The notes below the pieces were generated by a model. The model was given only the letters and a program-made list of their open reading frames with translations. It ran no database searches and was not told the DNA's origin. From Micrasema longulum (Eukaryota > Arthropoda > Insecta > Trichoptera > Brachycentridae): a stretch of DNA of 64,000 nucleotides. The stretch spans positions 1 to 64,000 of the forward strand of contig JAGVSM010002652.1 in the NCBI GenBank assembly GCA_022494885.1. The letters are read 5' to 3'. Position 1 is the first letter of the stretch. Each line of letters begins with the position of its first letter. Shown here one piece after another: positions 1 through 9,719 of the stretch. Made by a program: the position numbers and the translations under genes.

Positions 1-900
1 TCAGAAATAAATTACCTACATTGTTATTTCTTATTTAAATTTTAAATAACATTCGATTGCTGTGACAGTTTAAATTTACAGCTTATAATATTGATTTATT
101 TACTATCTATATTTTCATCTCTCCTAAATGAAATAACGAAGATTCCTTATTATACGATGTCAGTAATTATGTATGTACTCGGATGTTCATTATTATATAT
201 TGTACTGTTTACATTATTTTTATAATTTTTTCTTTTCTTATTCTTTGAATTTAAATTTATCTTGTTTCTATTTACTTTATTTTTATTACTGTATATAAAT
301 ATATGTATTTTTATTTTATTTGCAACTTCTAAGTGCCTAACATTTCTTAATTGTTATAATGCTTTTATTTTGATACCGATAATGTACTTAATCAATAGCT
401 TACACCACCGTAAAAAAAATAAATTGACTGTTTTCACAATTTTCGTTAATATATATTCATATTTTCTGTAAACAATATATGTAAAAACTGTTGTTTTTTT
501 CTCAAATAAAAATAAATAAATAAGTAAACAGTATATACGCTCAAAAAACTTTCAGATGATGGGTATAAAAATAAAATTAAAGAATTTTATGGTGTCATAA
601 GTTAATATGGAGGCACTTATCTGATAAACAACAATAAAAAAAGTTGTATCAAATGACAAAACAATTATACTTTTTTTATTATTTTTTTCATTTATGTTTT
701 TTTTTTTTTACGAAGAACGAACCGTTTATTTGTATTATAAATTACATATAAAAAATCATAGTTTCTTCGTCAGTTACCTCAATTTTTTTGTTTTCATATT
801 TCAAAATAATGCCTAGTAGGAGAAAACCCGTTTACATATAGATATAAAGGAAAAAAAACTACATATTTTAAGTCGGTAGATACATAAGTGTTTTGAAAAT
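1..900. other. AT-rich stretch, nothing recognised
   Basis: No gene, RNA or recognisable repeat was found. The open frame at 262-471 is made almost only of F, L, I, Y and N codons, as expected by chance in T-rich DNA, and resembles no known protein. Confidence 0.5.
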
Positions 901-904
901 TATA

Positions 905-1080
905 AGAGTTTTTTTTATTTTTATTTTATTTATTGAGAATATCAACAGTAATACATACAGTAATGGTAAAAAAAAAAACAAATAAAATATACAGAGAATA
1001 AAATCAATGACAGATATCCACAGAAATACATGAAATACACGTACAATACATACTAGTGTATTGGTGTGAGAATAAAAGGA
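905..1080 (-). mobile_element. LINE-F 3' end (5'-truncated copy)
   Basis: Read on the minus strand, this ends in an A/T-rich tail with AATAAA-like units near 905-935. It matches the 3' end of the LINE at 50590-51182 on the plus strand. The shared stretch includes a conserved run encoding HTNTLVCIVRVF in both copies. That plus-strand copy sits downstream of a reverse-transcriptase C-terminus, so this is probably the 3' untranslated end of the same Jockey/CR1-like family. The copy lacks all coding sequence, the usual result of incomplete target-primed reverse transcription. Confidence 0.7.
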
Positions 1081-1084
1081 AAAG

Positions 1085-1260
1085 TTAATGTTGTTTTTAC
1101 ATTTTTTTTTACATTTACATTTTTTTTGCACCACAACAGAGCACCCAGACTTGAGAAAAATCACATTTTTAATTTTTGTGTTCTTACCGGGAATCGAAAC
1201 CGGAACCTTCCGTGCGTGAGTCTAGCGTCTTGACCACTACACCACGGAGGCCGCCGCGGC
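1085..1260 (-). mobile_element. SINE-B, tRNA-headed
   Basis: On the minus strand this starts with a tRNA-like head: an A-box-like GTGTAGTGGTCAAGACG, then a B-box-like GGTTTCGATTCCC. The body ends in a TTGTGGTGCAAAAAAAA tail. Related copies lie at 14782-14937, 20425-20485 and 35795-35935. It abuts SINE-A at 1266 and the LINE-F tail at 1080, so three retroelement ends sit side by side. It is not a functional tRNA, because the acceptor stem does not close. Confidence 0.75.
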
Positions 1261-1265
1261 GTTGT

Positions 1266-1531
1266 ATCATTATCATCATTCCCTTTCCGCACATAAGAGT
1301 ACATAGAGCACATCATTGGTACACCAATGGCAGCGTGTCTCGGTAAAAAAATATATTACATGAAGGTAATATGATCAGCCTTACGCTCCAGGTACCAGTC
1401 CAGGAACTATGAAGTATTCTGGTGTAAAAAATCATTTTAAATAGATATTTCAAATCAACCATGTCGGGAATCGAACCCGAAACCTCTTGCCTGGTAGGCA
1501 AACGCGTTGACCACTACGCCACGAGGCCGAC
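1266..1531 (-). mobile_element. SINE-A, full-length tRNA-headed SINE
   Basis: On the minus strand the element begins GGCCTCGTGGCGTAGTGG, continues to a perfect RNA polymerase III B box (GGTTCGATTCC), has a ~190-bp body, and ends GGAAAGGGAATGATGATAAT, a trinucleotide tail. The full copy at 54643-54902 on the plus strand has the same order and length. The putative anticodon arm can be folded with ACC in the loop, which hints at a glycine-tRNA-like origin, but this is inference. Confidence 0.85.
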
Positions 1532-1779
1532 AAGTTAAGGTTTACATAATATTACAAAAAAAAAATATCATTGTACTGATTGTCCTCCAAATATTATTTT
1601 CATTTGTTGATTTAAAAGGCGCGTGTGTTTAATACTTTTATGCATGTTATGACTTCGAAATTTAAATATAAGGGTAAATAAATAGTACTTACGTATATTT
1701 TATATTATTTTTAAAACCGTGTATTCACTGCATTGACATATTAATACACAAACGCGCCCTATAAAGTAATATATTAAAA

Positions 1780-2290
1780 AAAGTGGTGATATGAAAACGT
1801 ACCCACTGTTACTTAGTTTGTTTATTTTGTACCAGGAATGCATTAAATGATTATGCATATTCTACCAAAATTTGGAGGATACTCGTTTTTGGTTTACAAA
1901 AAAGTTTGTATTTTAACGTTAACAATGAACATTTTTTTTGGTGGATCTCTATCAGATTCTTCCCTTAAATTCTTTATTATTTTGACCCATTTATTTATTT
2001 TTACTGGAATTTTGTAATTATATTTTAAGAATGCAATTGCGCTGCGATGCGTAGTTTAACGTTTACAAAAATAATATTTAAATTAGAATATTCATTTTTT
2101 TAAGCTTTGTTAATCACTCATGACCAAATATTGACCAATGAAATGTTACCCATTCCTCTTTACAATGTTTATCCAAAAGGATTTTACACACTTTCATGAC
2201 ACAAGAAACATGTTGGTTTCGATTCTAAACGTCGCGCCTGGCTGCCTGCGACAAAATATATGTTGGAGATGACTGAGCGTTTGCGCATGT
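1780..2290 (+). mobile_element. Helitron-like relic, diverged
   Basis: This block aligns by eye with 30480-30986. Shared landmarks in order are GAAAACGTA, TATGCATAT, TACCAAAA, AAAGTTTGTATTT, AACGTTAACAAT, GGTGGATC, ATCAGATTCTT and TTTACTGGA, followed by TTGTTAATCACTCATGA. A weaker similarity runs to the interior of the Helitron at 39264-39932. No TC or CTAG terminus is recognisable here, so assignment to Helitrons rests on that weak link. Confidence 0.45.
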
Positions 2291-2504
2291 GTTAAGTGTA
2301 ATCTTTTTTTTTTTTTTTTTAAGGCTCAGGGCATGTCCATTTTTATTATTATGTCATTGATAAACTGTTTTACGAAGTAATTTTTATATAAACAATAAAA
2401 TAACAAAAACTAAATGCATATGAAATGTATTTAATAAATGCTTATAATATTTTAGTAGATTTAGCGAATTTCGAATAAAAAAATATGTGTGTATTCATTT
2501 ATTT

Positions 2505-2733
2505 AGTTGGCGTTTATTTTGTAGAACTCTGAATTATAATTTTAATATTAGAATCACAAACTGATTTGAGTGACTTGTATAGTGTAACTGTATATAAGGA
2601 CCTTTAATTTACTTAATATTCACGTTCGTTTGAAAATGCATTAACTAGGCGAAACAATTGTAAGATTTTTTTATTTTTGTTTGAACAAATTTATGAGACT
2701 CAAATCAGTGTTTTATATAAATATTAAAATTAC
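2505..2733. repeat. Small foldback repeat (family P)
   Basis: Two arms in opposite orientation share the core AAACTGATTTGAGT (left, near 2560) and its complement ACTCAAATCAGTGTTTT (right, near 2700). Both arms match the 163-bp insertion at 58817-58979 inside the mariner. The arms carry TTTGTAGAACTC and AGGCGAAACAATTG respectively, which lie in one orientation in the mariner insertion. Confidence 0.5.
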
Positions 2734-2899
2734 CAATACAGACGATGGAAAGGACAAAGTTCTTACGCGGCAAGTAACAGTTTTACAAAACAGCCAATAT
2801 TTTTTCAAAATTAATAAAGAAAAACTCATTATCAAATATCTATTCTTTTAGCCTGATTCCCACATTATTTAAATAAAAAATTAAAACATAAGTTTTTTA

Positions 2900-3093
2900 T
2901 TTATTTTTTTTATTTAAAAAAGAAATATTTGAGTTCTTATGATTAACTTAAATATTTAATTTTGTGGGCCATTTTGAACGAGTTGTAAATAACTCACTAT
3001 TAATAAATGGCAATCAAGTTGTGGTAGAGTGGGATGCAAACCACGGACTTTTGAGCCGTGAACTCAAGACGCTAGCCACGGGACAACAACTCG
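2900..3093 (-). mobile_element. SINE-C, tRNA-headed
   Basis: On the minus strand the head reads TGTCCCGTGGCTAGCGTCT, then a B-box-like region, then the family's body landmarks AATAGTGAGTTATTTACAACTCG, cut here to AATAGTGAGTTATTTACAAC, and a poly(A) tail. Better copies lie at 12098-12292 and 26077-26266. Confidence 0.75.
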
Positions 3094-3384
3094 ATATAAA
3101 AAAAACTTTCATTGACTTTTCTGTATAGGTTACTTTATGTCGTTTAGGAATTTTTTTCTTTCCACCGGTCAAAATGTAATATTTAATACATTTTAAATTT
3201 TGTAAAAATAAAGTTCATTTTCGATAAAGTTTGATAAAATACCCCATAATTTTTATTCTGTTTTTGTATTGGGTGTCAACAAAAATTATGTCTTTTTTTT
3301 CAACAGGAGGACACAACTAAAAAATTACAACAATTAGTTAATAATGTATTCTTCATTATTCTACGACAATTTAGATATTCGTTC

Positions 3385-3575
3385 ATAGCGTCTTCAATGT
3401 ACACTGCGCAAATATCGCGACCAGTTTTGGCAGCTTTATTTCCTCGATTGCACGCAAATGGAAATAGGTTAAAGCTCACTTATAAAATAATATATGTAAC
3501 GTAAGAGCAAACACAATGTCTTGTAGAGCAGAAAAATTTCCTTCGAATGACGTATGACAGTTACCATTTTGTTTT
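3385..3575 (+). repeat. Dispersed repeat D, copy 1
   Basis: Shares a series of words with 40420-40610: TGCGCAAATATCGCGA, GTAACGTAA, a CTTGTAGAGCAGAA block, and TTCGAATGACG. Both copies are in the same orientation. The repeat's class is unknown. No tRNA head, TIR or coding similarity was seen. Confidence 0.5.
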
Positions 3576-3799
3576 ACTTTTGGTGCTCGTTTTTAAATTT
3601 GAAAAAATGGACACAATTTATGTAAACACCGAATATATAATTGTATGTGTACTATTAACAAATGTCGTTATATACTTTTTCCAAAACTCCTTGGGAATAT
3701 TATTTGAAATTTTATAAAACATGTTTTTATATTACAGATATAAATAATAAAAAAGAAAATTCATAGTTTTCCTTAGAACTGGTTGTGGTTATTTAATTA

Positions 3800-3959
3800 T
3801 CTCCGTTATTCGGTTGCGCTCATCGCTAGCGCCAAGTTGTGGTTACGTTCGGTTCCACTTCCGGTCTGGCTGTAACTGAATTTCCGGCGTCGGCGTCGCC
3901 GTTGTTCGGACGTGTTCGCCGCTGGTATCGGAGATCTCTTACGCGAGAAGCCATTCAGA
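3800..3959 (+). promoter_or_regulatory. CpG-rich block, possible promoter/5' UTR
   Basis: Roughly twenty CG dinucleotides fall within 160 bp, including a GGCGTCGGCGTCGCCG run, in otherwise AT-rich and CpG-poor DNA. No second copy of this block was noticed in the window, unlike most sequence here, which argues for single-copy host DNA. It ends just before an ATG in a favourable context (CAGAATGG). There is no obvious TATA box. This could be a housekeeping-type promoter with a 5' UTR, or the GC-rich part of an unrecognised element. Confidence 0.25.
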
Positions 3960-4014
3960 ATGGCGGAAGTGCAAACTTTCAGCATCCTTGAATGCATCGA
4001 AATTAATTTAGCAG
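3960..4014 (+). CDS. Candidate first coding exon (very tentative)
   Basis: An ATG after the CpG-rich block opens MAEVQTFSILECIEINLA and reaches a possible donor CAG/GTGCAT at 4015. Reading through, the frame continues 13 more codons to TGA, passing another possible donor (AGC/GTGAGG) near 4037. The peptide was not recognised. Neither donor is strong and no downstream exon was found, so this may be chance. The CpG context and lack of other copies are the only reasons to list it. Confidence 0.15.
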
Positions 4015-4019
4015 GTGCA

Positions 4020-4900
4020 TTTTATCAAAATGCAAGCGTGAGGAGGGTTTCATGATGCAAAACGCTTTTATCACAAGGCGCATTATAATTACGTACCTTA
4101 AATTGATTTCCCTTTTCAGGATTTTTATCTAAAAGATCAAATACCTATTGCATTGAGTCTCAAAAACACTCGTCCAGGGTTTTGGTTCTCTTTCACACAT
4201 ATAACTGTGTAGGGTTTTGATGTTTGATGCAGGGAACTCCTACCCCAGCTGGAGATGAACAAAATAAACCACGTAGAAGTTCGATTCGTATTTATTACAT
4301 GGTGAATAAAGTAGAGAACTTTGTTGTGATGCGCAAGAGTAACGTCAATAAAGACTGACTAACTTGAGCTGACTGACTTGAGCTAACTGACTAATGTTAC
4401 CACGCCCTGTGGTCATTTTATAGGTCGTGTTCTTTTGTTGTTTATGGTGGGAATGAAGTCAATGTCCACCAGGACGTTGCACTAGATACGTTTTCCGATT
4501 TCGTTATTAAGCTAGCGCCCTGTGTGCAATACTGTTGGTCTTGTAAAACAAAATGTATTTTACTCAATAGAAAATGCTGAGTTGCTTTTTGGGTCGACGC
4601 TTAAGGTTTCTAGTGAAACCATTCGGCGCATGGATGTGTTATCTATCTATGAACATTGTTTTCCATAATCATCATCATAACTACTTTACCCGTATTCAGT
4701 GGAAAGTACGTCACTCCGTTGAAACTTCACTTCACTTTACACACTGTGTAACATTTACCATTCTGCTTATATTTGAACATCTATTCTCTTAAAATCCTTC
4801 ATTTGTTGATATTTGTGGCCACTTTAACTAGGCAATTATTTCTATTTGAATAGACTTCTATTTTCCCTTCTCTAAAATGTTCTTAACTTCCGTTTTAATA
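4020..4900. other. Unassigned, with short tandem repeat
   Basis: No gene was recognised. At 4352-4395 there is a short imperfect tandem repeat of TGACTNACTTGAGC-type units. A TGTTACCACG word at 4393 could be a LTR start, but no matching end was found. The open frame at 4574-4792 has no recognisable similarity. Confidence 0.4.
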
Positions 4901-4905
4901 TGTTA

Positions 4906-5290
4906 ATATTAACAGCTTTCTAGGGGGTTCAATCCTTGTCTCCAAAAATTTGGACAAACACAAAACATTGTTAAGAAATTCACCTGATCTAAGAAGAAGT
5001 ATAAAATTTAAAAAATATTTTCAGGCGTTTCATTGTATGTAGGTGACATAATGAAATCATTTGAATCTCACCCTCATCAATAAAGATTTCAGCTCCTTAA
5101 CTTCACAAACATCAACAGATAGAAGAATTGAAGGAATGTAGATGTTCAAATATAGACAGAATGCTAAATGTTTCATAAAGTGTAAATTGGCCACTTAAAT
5201 CAGCCAATGACAGGTCATAAGCCCTGTAGATGCCTAGACTTTTATGTTCTCTTTTCTAAAATGTTCTTCGTCTGTGTTGTAATACTTTAA
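4906..5290 (-). repeat. Family E unit, minus strand
   Basis: One near-complete ~380-bp unit read backwards. Landmarks on the minus strand are ACAGAGACGAAGAACATTTT, AAGTCTAGGCATCTACAGGG, CTTATGACCTGTCATTGGCT, GTTGATGTTTGTGAAGTTAA, CTGAAATCTTTATTGATGAG, then CAAATTTTTGGAGACAAGGA. This order defines the family. No protein or tRNA similarity was recognised. Confidence 0.75.
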
Positions 5291-5399
5291 ATATAAGTTT
5301 TACAGTTAAATTATATTTTTTTATGTACTTCGTTTTTTTTATGTTCTCTATGTCCGGGCGGAGAAATAATACATGTCGATTAGTAAAATAGAACCCGAA

Positions 5400-5625
5400 C
5401 CCTGAACGAGTTTTTTCAACTCGATGGTTGCTCTCAGGTAATACTTCTGAATAAGGAAATCAAATGAAAAATTAGTCTGCCTCGTAGTGTAGCGGTTCGC
5501 CTATCATTTTTTAGATCCCGGGTTGATTCCCGGCAGGGTACACGTGAAATATTGATATTAAAGGTTGTAAAACTGCAGTATTTTATAGTTTTTGGAATGG
5601 CTGAAGCGTAAGTGGTTGCGCCACA
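5400..5625 (+). mobile_element. SINE-A with 5' extension
   Basis: A SINE-A head (CTGCCTCGTAGTGTAGCGG, B box GGGTTGATTCCCGG) and part of the body. It is preceded by about 80 bp that also precede the SINE-A head at 12037 (shared words AACTCGATGG/GACTCGATGG, CTCAGGTAA/CTTAGGTAA, AAGGAAATC). The 3' trinucleotide tail is absent. The shared upstream module suggests that some SINE-A copies are part of a longer element. Confidence 0.65.
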
Positions 5626-6114
5626 TGCACTATTTTTATTGTGTATTGCACACTATGTAGGTTGCTGTGTTAAATTTATTGCTGGTTACTGAGCCCTAGG
5701 GAAAATGTTGTAATTATTTTACTGTGGGTACAATCTTTTTCTCTCCGGTCTAATAATAACTAAACTGTCAGTGAATGTGTATGTGATTTGATATTCCCTG
5801 CGCAATTGCTAACAATTTATTTTAATTATCAATAAGTCATTCCGATCCACTAAGTCGTGTTATCGTGTGAATTTATAATCAAGAAACCAACAAGTGCAGA
5901 TCTGACGACAGAATCTGATGATAGATCTGATAGATCCTGTCGCGAGAGGGAAGGTCGAACATCAAGGTTGGAAGAAGCCCAGTACAAGGTAGTGAAATGC
6001 ATTTATTTGCATTGGGGTTCGGTGGTAAAGTAAGTGAAGATAACACATAGCAACGCCAAATTCTGCGAACCAGCAAAAAAAGCAATATTCAAACATCCAT
6101 TCACTATCTAAACA

Positions 6115-6575
6115 GCAGATAGACTATCACTTCCTCTCACTTCTGTTCAATGTACTTCATAGTTCTAACGCTCCTATATACCTGCGTGAAAAATTTCAAC
6201 GCTTATCAGTTCATGGTTTACCTCTTCGTTCTTATTCTCAAGACACTCTCTTAATACCCATCCACAATTCCTCTTTCTTCTCTAACTCATATAGTGTCCA
6301 TGCGTCTCGACTGTGGAATCATCACCCATCCACCATCAAAGGTGTTACTACATTATCTCTGTTTAAATTACGTCTGAAGAAACATCTGCTTTCTCTTTCT
6401 TAATCTCTCCTCCTTTCCCTTTTTTCCCTTTTCACATAAAGTAATAGTTTTGATTTAAAGTAATTTATAAACAAATACGTTTATTTATATTTTTATATAT
6501 CTTTAGCTTTTTAATCTTTATTTTCTATTGAATATGTGCTGTAACTTGAATTATAAAAATAAAACGATTATTTTA
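6115..6575 (+). mobile_element. LINE-L C-terminal fragment (L2/CR1-like)
   Basis: An uninterrupted reading frame from 6115 ends at TAA (6401-6403). It encodes the tail of a non-LTR retrotransposon ORF2: APIYLREKFQRLSVHGLPLR, then SVHASRLWNHHPSTIKGV and LFKLRLKKHLLSLS. The 'RLWN-x-x-P' and 'F-K-x-x-L-K-x-x-L' pattern is characteristic of L2/CR1-type C-termini. A 3' UTR follows, ending near AAAATAAAACG. Two relatives lie at 42045-42360 (plus) and 61235-61440 (minus). Strong 5' truncation makes it non-functional. Confidence 0.8.
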
Positions 6576-6695
6576 TTGGTTGGTTGGAAGGAATTGCCAG
6601 GCCATAAGCCCGCCAATGTACAAATAACATTATGTACAAAAAGTTAAAAGTAATGTAATAAATAAATGAATATCTGGCGAGTGGCGTGATTAGTA

Positions 6696-6930
6696 AAGCT
6701 AGGGTTTCCTAGGACAGCGGTGCCCGTATCTTTACGGCCGTAGTGAACCGTGATGCGGTGGACAGCCGTCGTAACGGTGACTAGAGAGTTGTTTCCTAAG
6801 AAAACGGTGTTGATAACACCGTTTAAAAATAAAACCACTCTCTAGCAACCTCTACGACGGCGGTCCACCGCATTACCGTTCACTACGGCCGTAAAGATAC
6901 GGGCACCGCTGTCCTAGGAAACCCTAGCTT
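6696..6930. mobile_element. Foldback MITE, copy 1
   Basis: Long arms in inverted orientation. The left arm starts AAGCTAGGGTTTCCTAGGAC and the right arm is its complement ending GTCCTAGGAAACCCTAGCTT. The ~95-bp arms flank a ~45-bp centre containing AACGGTGTTGATAACACCGT, itself a palindrome. A second copy is at 30987-31231. No transposase is encoded. Weak inverted similarity also extends some 15 bp outside the arms in this copy. A clear target duplication was not found. Confidence 0.85.
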
Positions 6931-6934
6931 AAGA

Positions 6935-7600
6935 CTGATCACCTTGCTATATTAATTTAGTGCTCTATGAGCCACTGAATGAATGGAAATTATATTTTTT
7001 TAAATTTATTTATTAAACATACAGTACATATGTACTCACGTGTATGCCCATTTGTCCTGAATTTGTAAGGGAAATAAACCCACGTAGAATATTGACTGGC
7101 AAGGTACTGAAAACACACGGCCCGCCCGGGAATTGAATACCTGTTGCCATTTGTTTCGTGAACGTAGGTGTACATATGGTGTTAAGTATGATTGATGCCT
7201 TAGTAGTGTACCAACAAAACATTTGCTCCTTCTTTTATCTCTATTCTTAATCACCCCTCTGGTAAGCAACGGTTATAAATATAACAATAAAAATTTACTT
7301 TCAGCTTTCAAAGCTGTAATCTCCGGAGACGGATAAAACATAATAAAAAAATATTTATGGCGAGTATTTTTTAGTGATGGTGTTTTCCGAGTTGTTTTTC
7401 CGTATACTAAAAGTACTTTTTAGTAGAATTTGAAAATCTACAGCGCCCATTATTTGAGCGGAGATTAATTTTTGTAAGTAGCGATTGAATTAGCTTATCG
7501 AACGCCCAGTTGCATTCAACCGGCAACACTACTGACAAGTCCATTTTGTTAGCGTCCACGTCGCGAACCCTGGGCAATGGGATCACACTCATAACAGTGT
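6935..7600. other. Unassigned
   Basis: Overlapping open frames around 6990-7269 on the minus strand are in different frames over the same bases and resemble no known protein. No repeat copy was recognised elsewhere in the window. Confidence 0.35.
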
Positions 7601-7604
7601 GATC

Positions 7605-7870
7605 ACGGCAGATGATGAGAGGAGAAAAGGCAAGTTTCTGGCGCCTCAAAACCAAAACCAACCAGCTAAGGGAAGGTAACCCCGATAGAAAAATCCACCA
7701 GAGAAGGCAATGGAAAACCATTTTGATATTTTCCTTGGAATCACTATGGCGAGTGCATCCAATAAGCAGTTGTCCGGGCTGCGGAATATAAAAATAGCGC
7801 AGGACCGAGATGCTTTTGCTGTGGTGATCGCTAACGTTGAGGGGACCTGACAAGGTACCGCATGAAGAAT
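7605..7870 (+). mobile_element. Repeat K, retroposon 3' end, copy 1
   Basis: Highly similar to 23278-23548. Common words are AAACCAAAACCAACCAGCTA (one base different in the other copy), AAGGGAAGGTAACCCCGA, AAAAATCCACCAGAGAA, GGAATCACTATGGCGA, CAGTTGTCC and GCGCAGGACCGAGATGCTTT. The tail is GAAGAATAA here and a longer GAAGAAGAAGAA run in the other copy. A microsatellite-like 3' tail suggests an RTE-mobilised retroposon, but no coding part is present. Open frames on the opposite strand are by-products. Confidence 0.7.
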
Positions 7871-8189
7871 AAATTATTTGTCCTGCATGGCAGTCATCGT
7901 TTTTTTTTTAAATGACTTATTACATACATCAAAATTTACTGTATACAATTTAACACAAATAATCCATTTCAACTTGTACTGTACAGAAAGCCAATTAAAT
8001 TTCAACGCCGACTTAAGATTTTTCTGTCAAATAAATTTCTTTGCATATAAAAACTATAGGTACTTACGTTTAATTGAATAATGCCCACGTAAAAAGGTGT
8101 ACGTAATTTTTATTTTTTTAGGGAACAATCTATTAAGCAAATTTTATGCTTTTAAATTGAAACTATGTACTCGTTGCCGAACAATTATG

Positions 8190-8650
8190 GCGTCGAAATT
8201 TATTGCAACAGAAAAAGAAAAATTTTTTGAAAAGGAAATATGGAGGATCGGGAGTTTTCAGGTCTTATAATCTGTCATTGTCTGGTTTAAGTGGCCAATT
8301 CCCACACTGTGTAACATTCACCATTCTGCATAATATGCAATACATTTAAACATCTACATTTTCTCAACTCTTCCTCCTGTCGACTTCTGTGAAATCAATA
8401 AGCTAAAACCTTTATTGAAGTGGGTGGAGGTATATCTGGCTGAGTTAGGCCCGCTAGATCCGCTAGGCAACGCCTGAAAATAGTTTCTTTTTTTTTCTTC
8501 TTTTAAAACAAGTTAGTTTAAATCAATGATATTTGAATTTCACTCCGTAGGAAGTGGAGTTATTAAGGATGAAATTTGTTGCAACAGAGAGAAAACATAA
8601 TTTTAAAAAGGTGATATGGAAGTCTAGGTTTTTACAGGGCGTATAGCTGG
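8190..8650 (+). repeat. Family E, two partial units in tandem
   Basis: The first unit runs from GCAACAGAAAAAG (8202) through AAGTGGCCAATTCCCACACT and GGCAACGCCTGAAAATA. It then passes through the boundary word AGTGGAGTTATTAAGGATGA into a second unit that begins GCAACAGAGAGAAAACA near 8580. The start-to-start distance is about 378 bp. The uninterrupted passage across the boundary shows that units were tandem when this locus formed. Confidence 0.7.
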
Positions 8651-9569
8651 TTTGATCAATTGTATTTAGTATTATACATAGTACCTGACAAACCGCTCAT
8701 TGTATTTTAAGTGCTAATTTCATTGCTGATAATGTGATGTTTGTAAGTACGGTTTATATCTACTATTTTAATGCAATTTTTTAAAACAAGGGGCAGGTAT
8801 TAAGACTGTTTATTAATTATTACATAATTTAATAACACTTTACACTGGACGCGAGTGAAGGCAAAACGGTTTTGGGAATTGAGCTGAAATAAACTGATTC
8901 TAACTTTACGCCCACGGCACATTGGCTGAATCAAATTTAAGTGCAACTTTTGCTGTAATAGTAACTAGTTTGGTTAAAATGCAGGTTTTTAGTTTAATTC
9001 CTGACTGGGTCAAATTGAATGAATGTGAGATATTTTTTTGGGTGAACTTATGCTCTTGTAAATTGGAAAATAGTAGCAGTTACTCGAAGTCACTTCATAG
9101 AATAATATGGAATCCCCGACATGCCATTTAACTTTACTTATTTTTCTAAATCTATTTCATACAATATACTCATACTAATGTTTTTCCAATCCTCAGAGCA
9201 ATTGTTTAAGTAGATTTTCCAAACTTTTTTATTAAGTATGTGTTTAATTAATGGAAAATAAAGCTACACAATATTATTAATCACAAAATTATGTCGTTTG
9301 AGTTGATTTCATAGATGAGAGTTGTTGTATCACACAGAACCACAGAAAAAATATAAATTTATAGTATATATCAATTATAATATGGACTATGTAGGTACAA
9401 ATAAATAGTATTTTTTTTATAGTTTAAATAAAATTACCGTTCGCCACTGATACGTAGGTACAGGTTTATGGACATTTTTTGTTGATTACCCATAAAAAAA
9501 ATACCGCCTGCCACCGATATAGACGATACAAATATCACACCGTCAGTACAGAAATTAAAACTAAAAGTT
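8651..9569. other. Unassigned, possible LINE trace
   Basis: Mostly unique AT-rich DNA. Near 9095-9131 the plus strand encodes RIIWNPRHAI, close to the 'IWNPQ-A' motif of Jockey-like reverse transcriptases, as also seen at 24074. It is too short to call alone, but a LINE-J 3' end follows at 9570. Confidence 0.3.
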
Positions 9570-9712
9570 AATTATGCGGCTCGACAGGCACTATAATACT
9601 AAATATGTCTGTATGTTTTTTAATTCTACCCTCTCATCATTATCCTCTCTGTGCATCCCCTTCGTAATCCCGCCCCATTAAGTAGAGATATTTATGTTTT
9701 TCAGCGAAAAAT
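9570..9712 (+). mobile_element. LINE-J 3' UTR fragment
   Basis: Matches the 3' UTR of the LINE at 23871-24835. Shared words are CTCATCATTATCCTCTCT/CTCATTATCCTCTC, ATCCCGCCC and a spaced TTATGTTTTT. Directly followed by the reversed tail of another LINE at 9720. Confidence 0.55.
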
Positions 9713-9719
9713 TCTTAAG

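Noticed and set aside
1460..1531. A tRNA gene
   Set aside because: Pol III boxes are excellent, but the acceptor stem does not pair and the sequence continues into a conserved SINE body. The same holds for the heads at 12098, 14782, 26077, 35910 and 54643.
4393..4500. A LTR starting TGTTACCACG
   Set aside because: No matching CA end, poly(A) signal at proper spacing, or flanking duplication was found.
7407..7853. A 148-codon minus-strand gene
   Set aside because: It lies antisense across repeat K. The copy at 23278-23548 gives a different, shorter protein in the same region.
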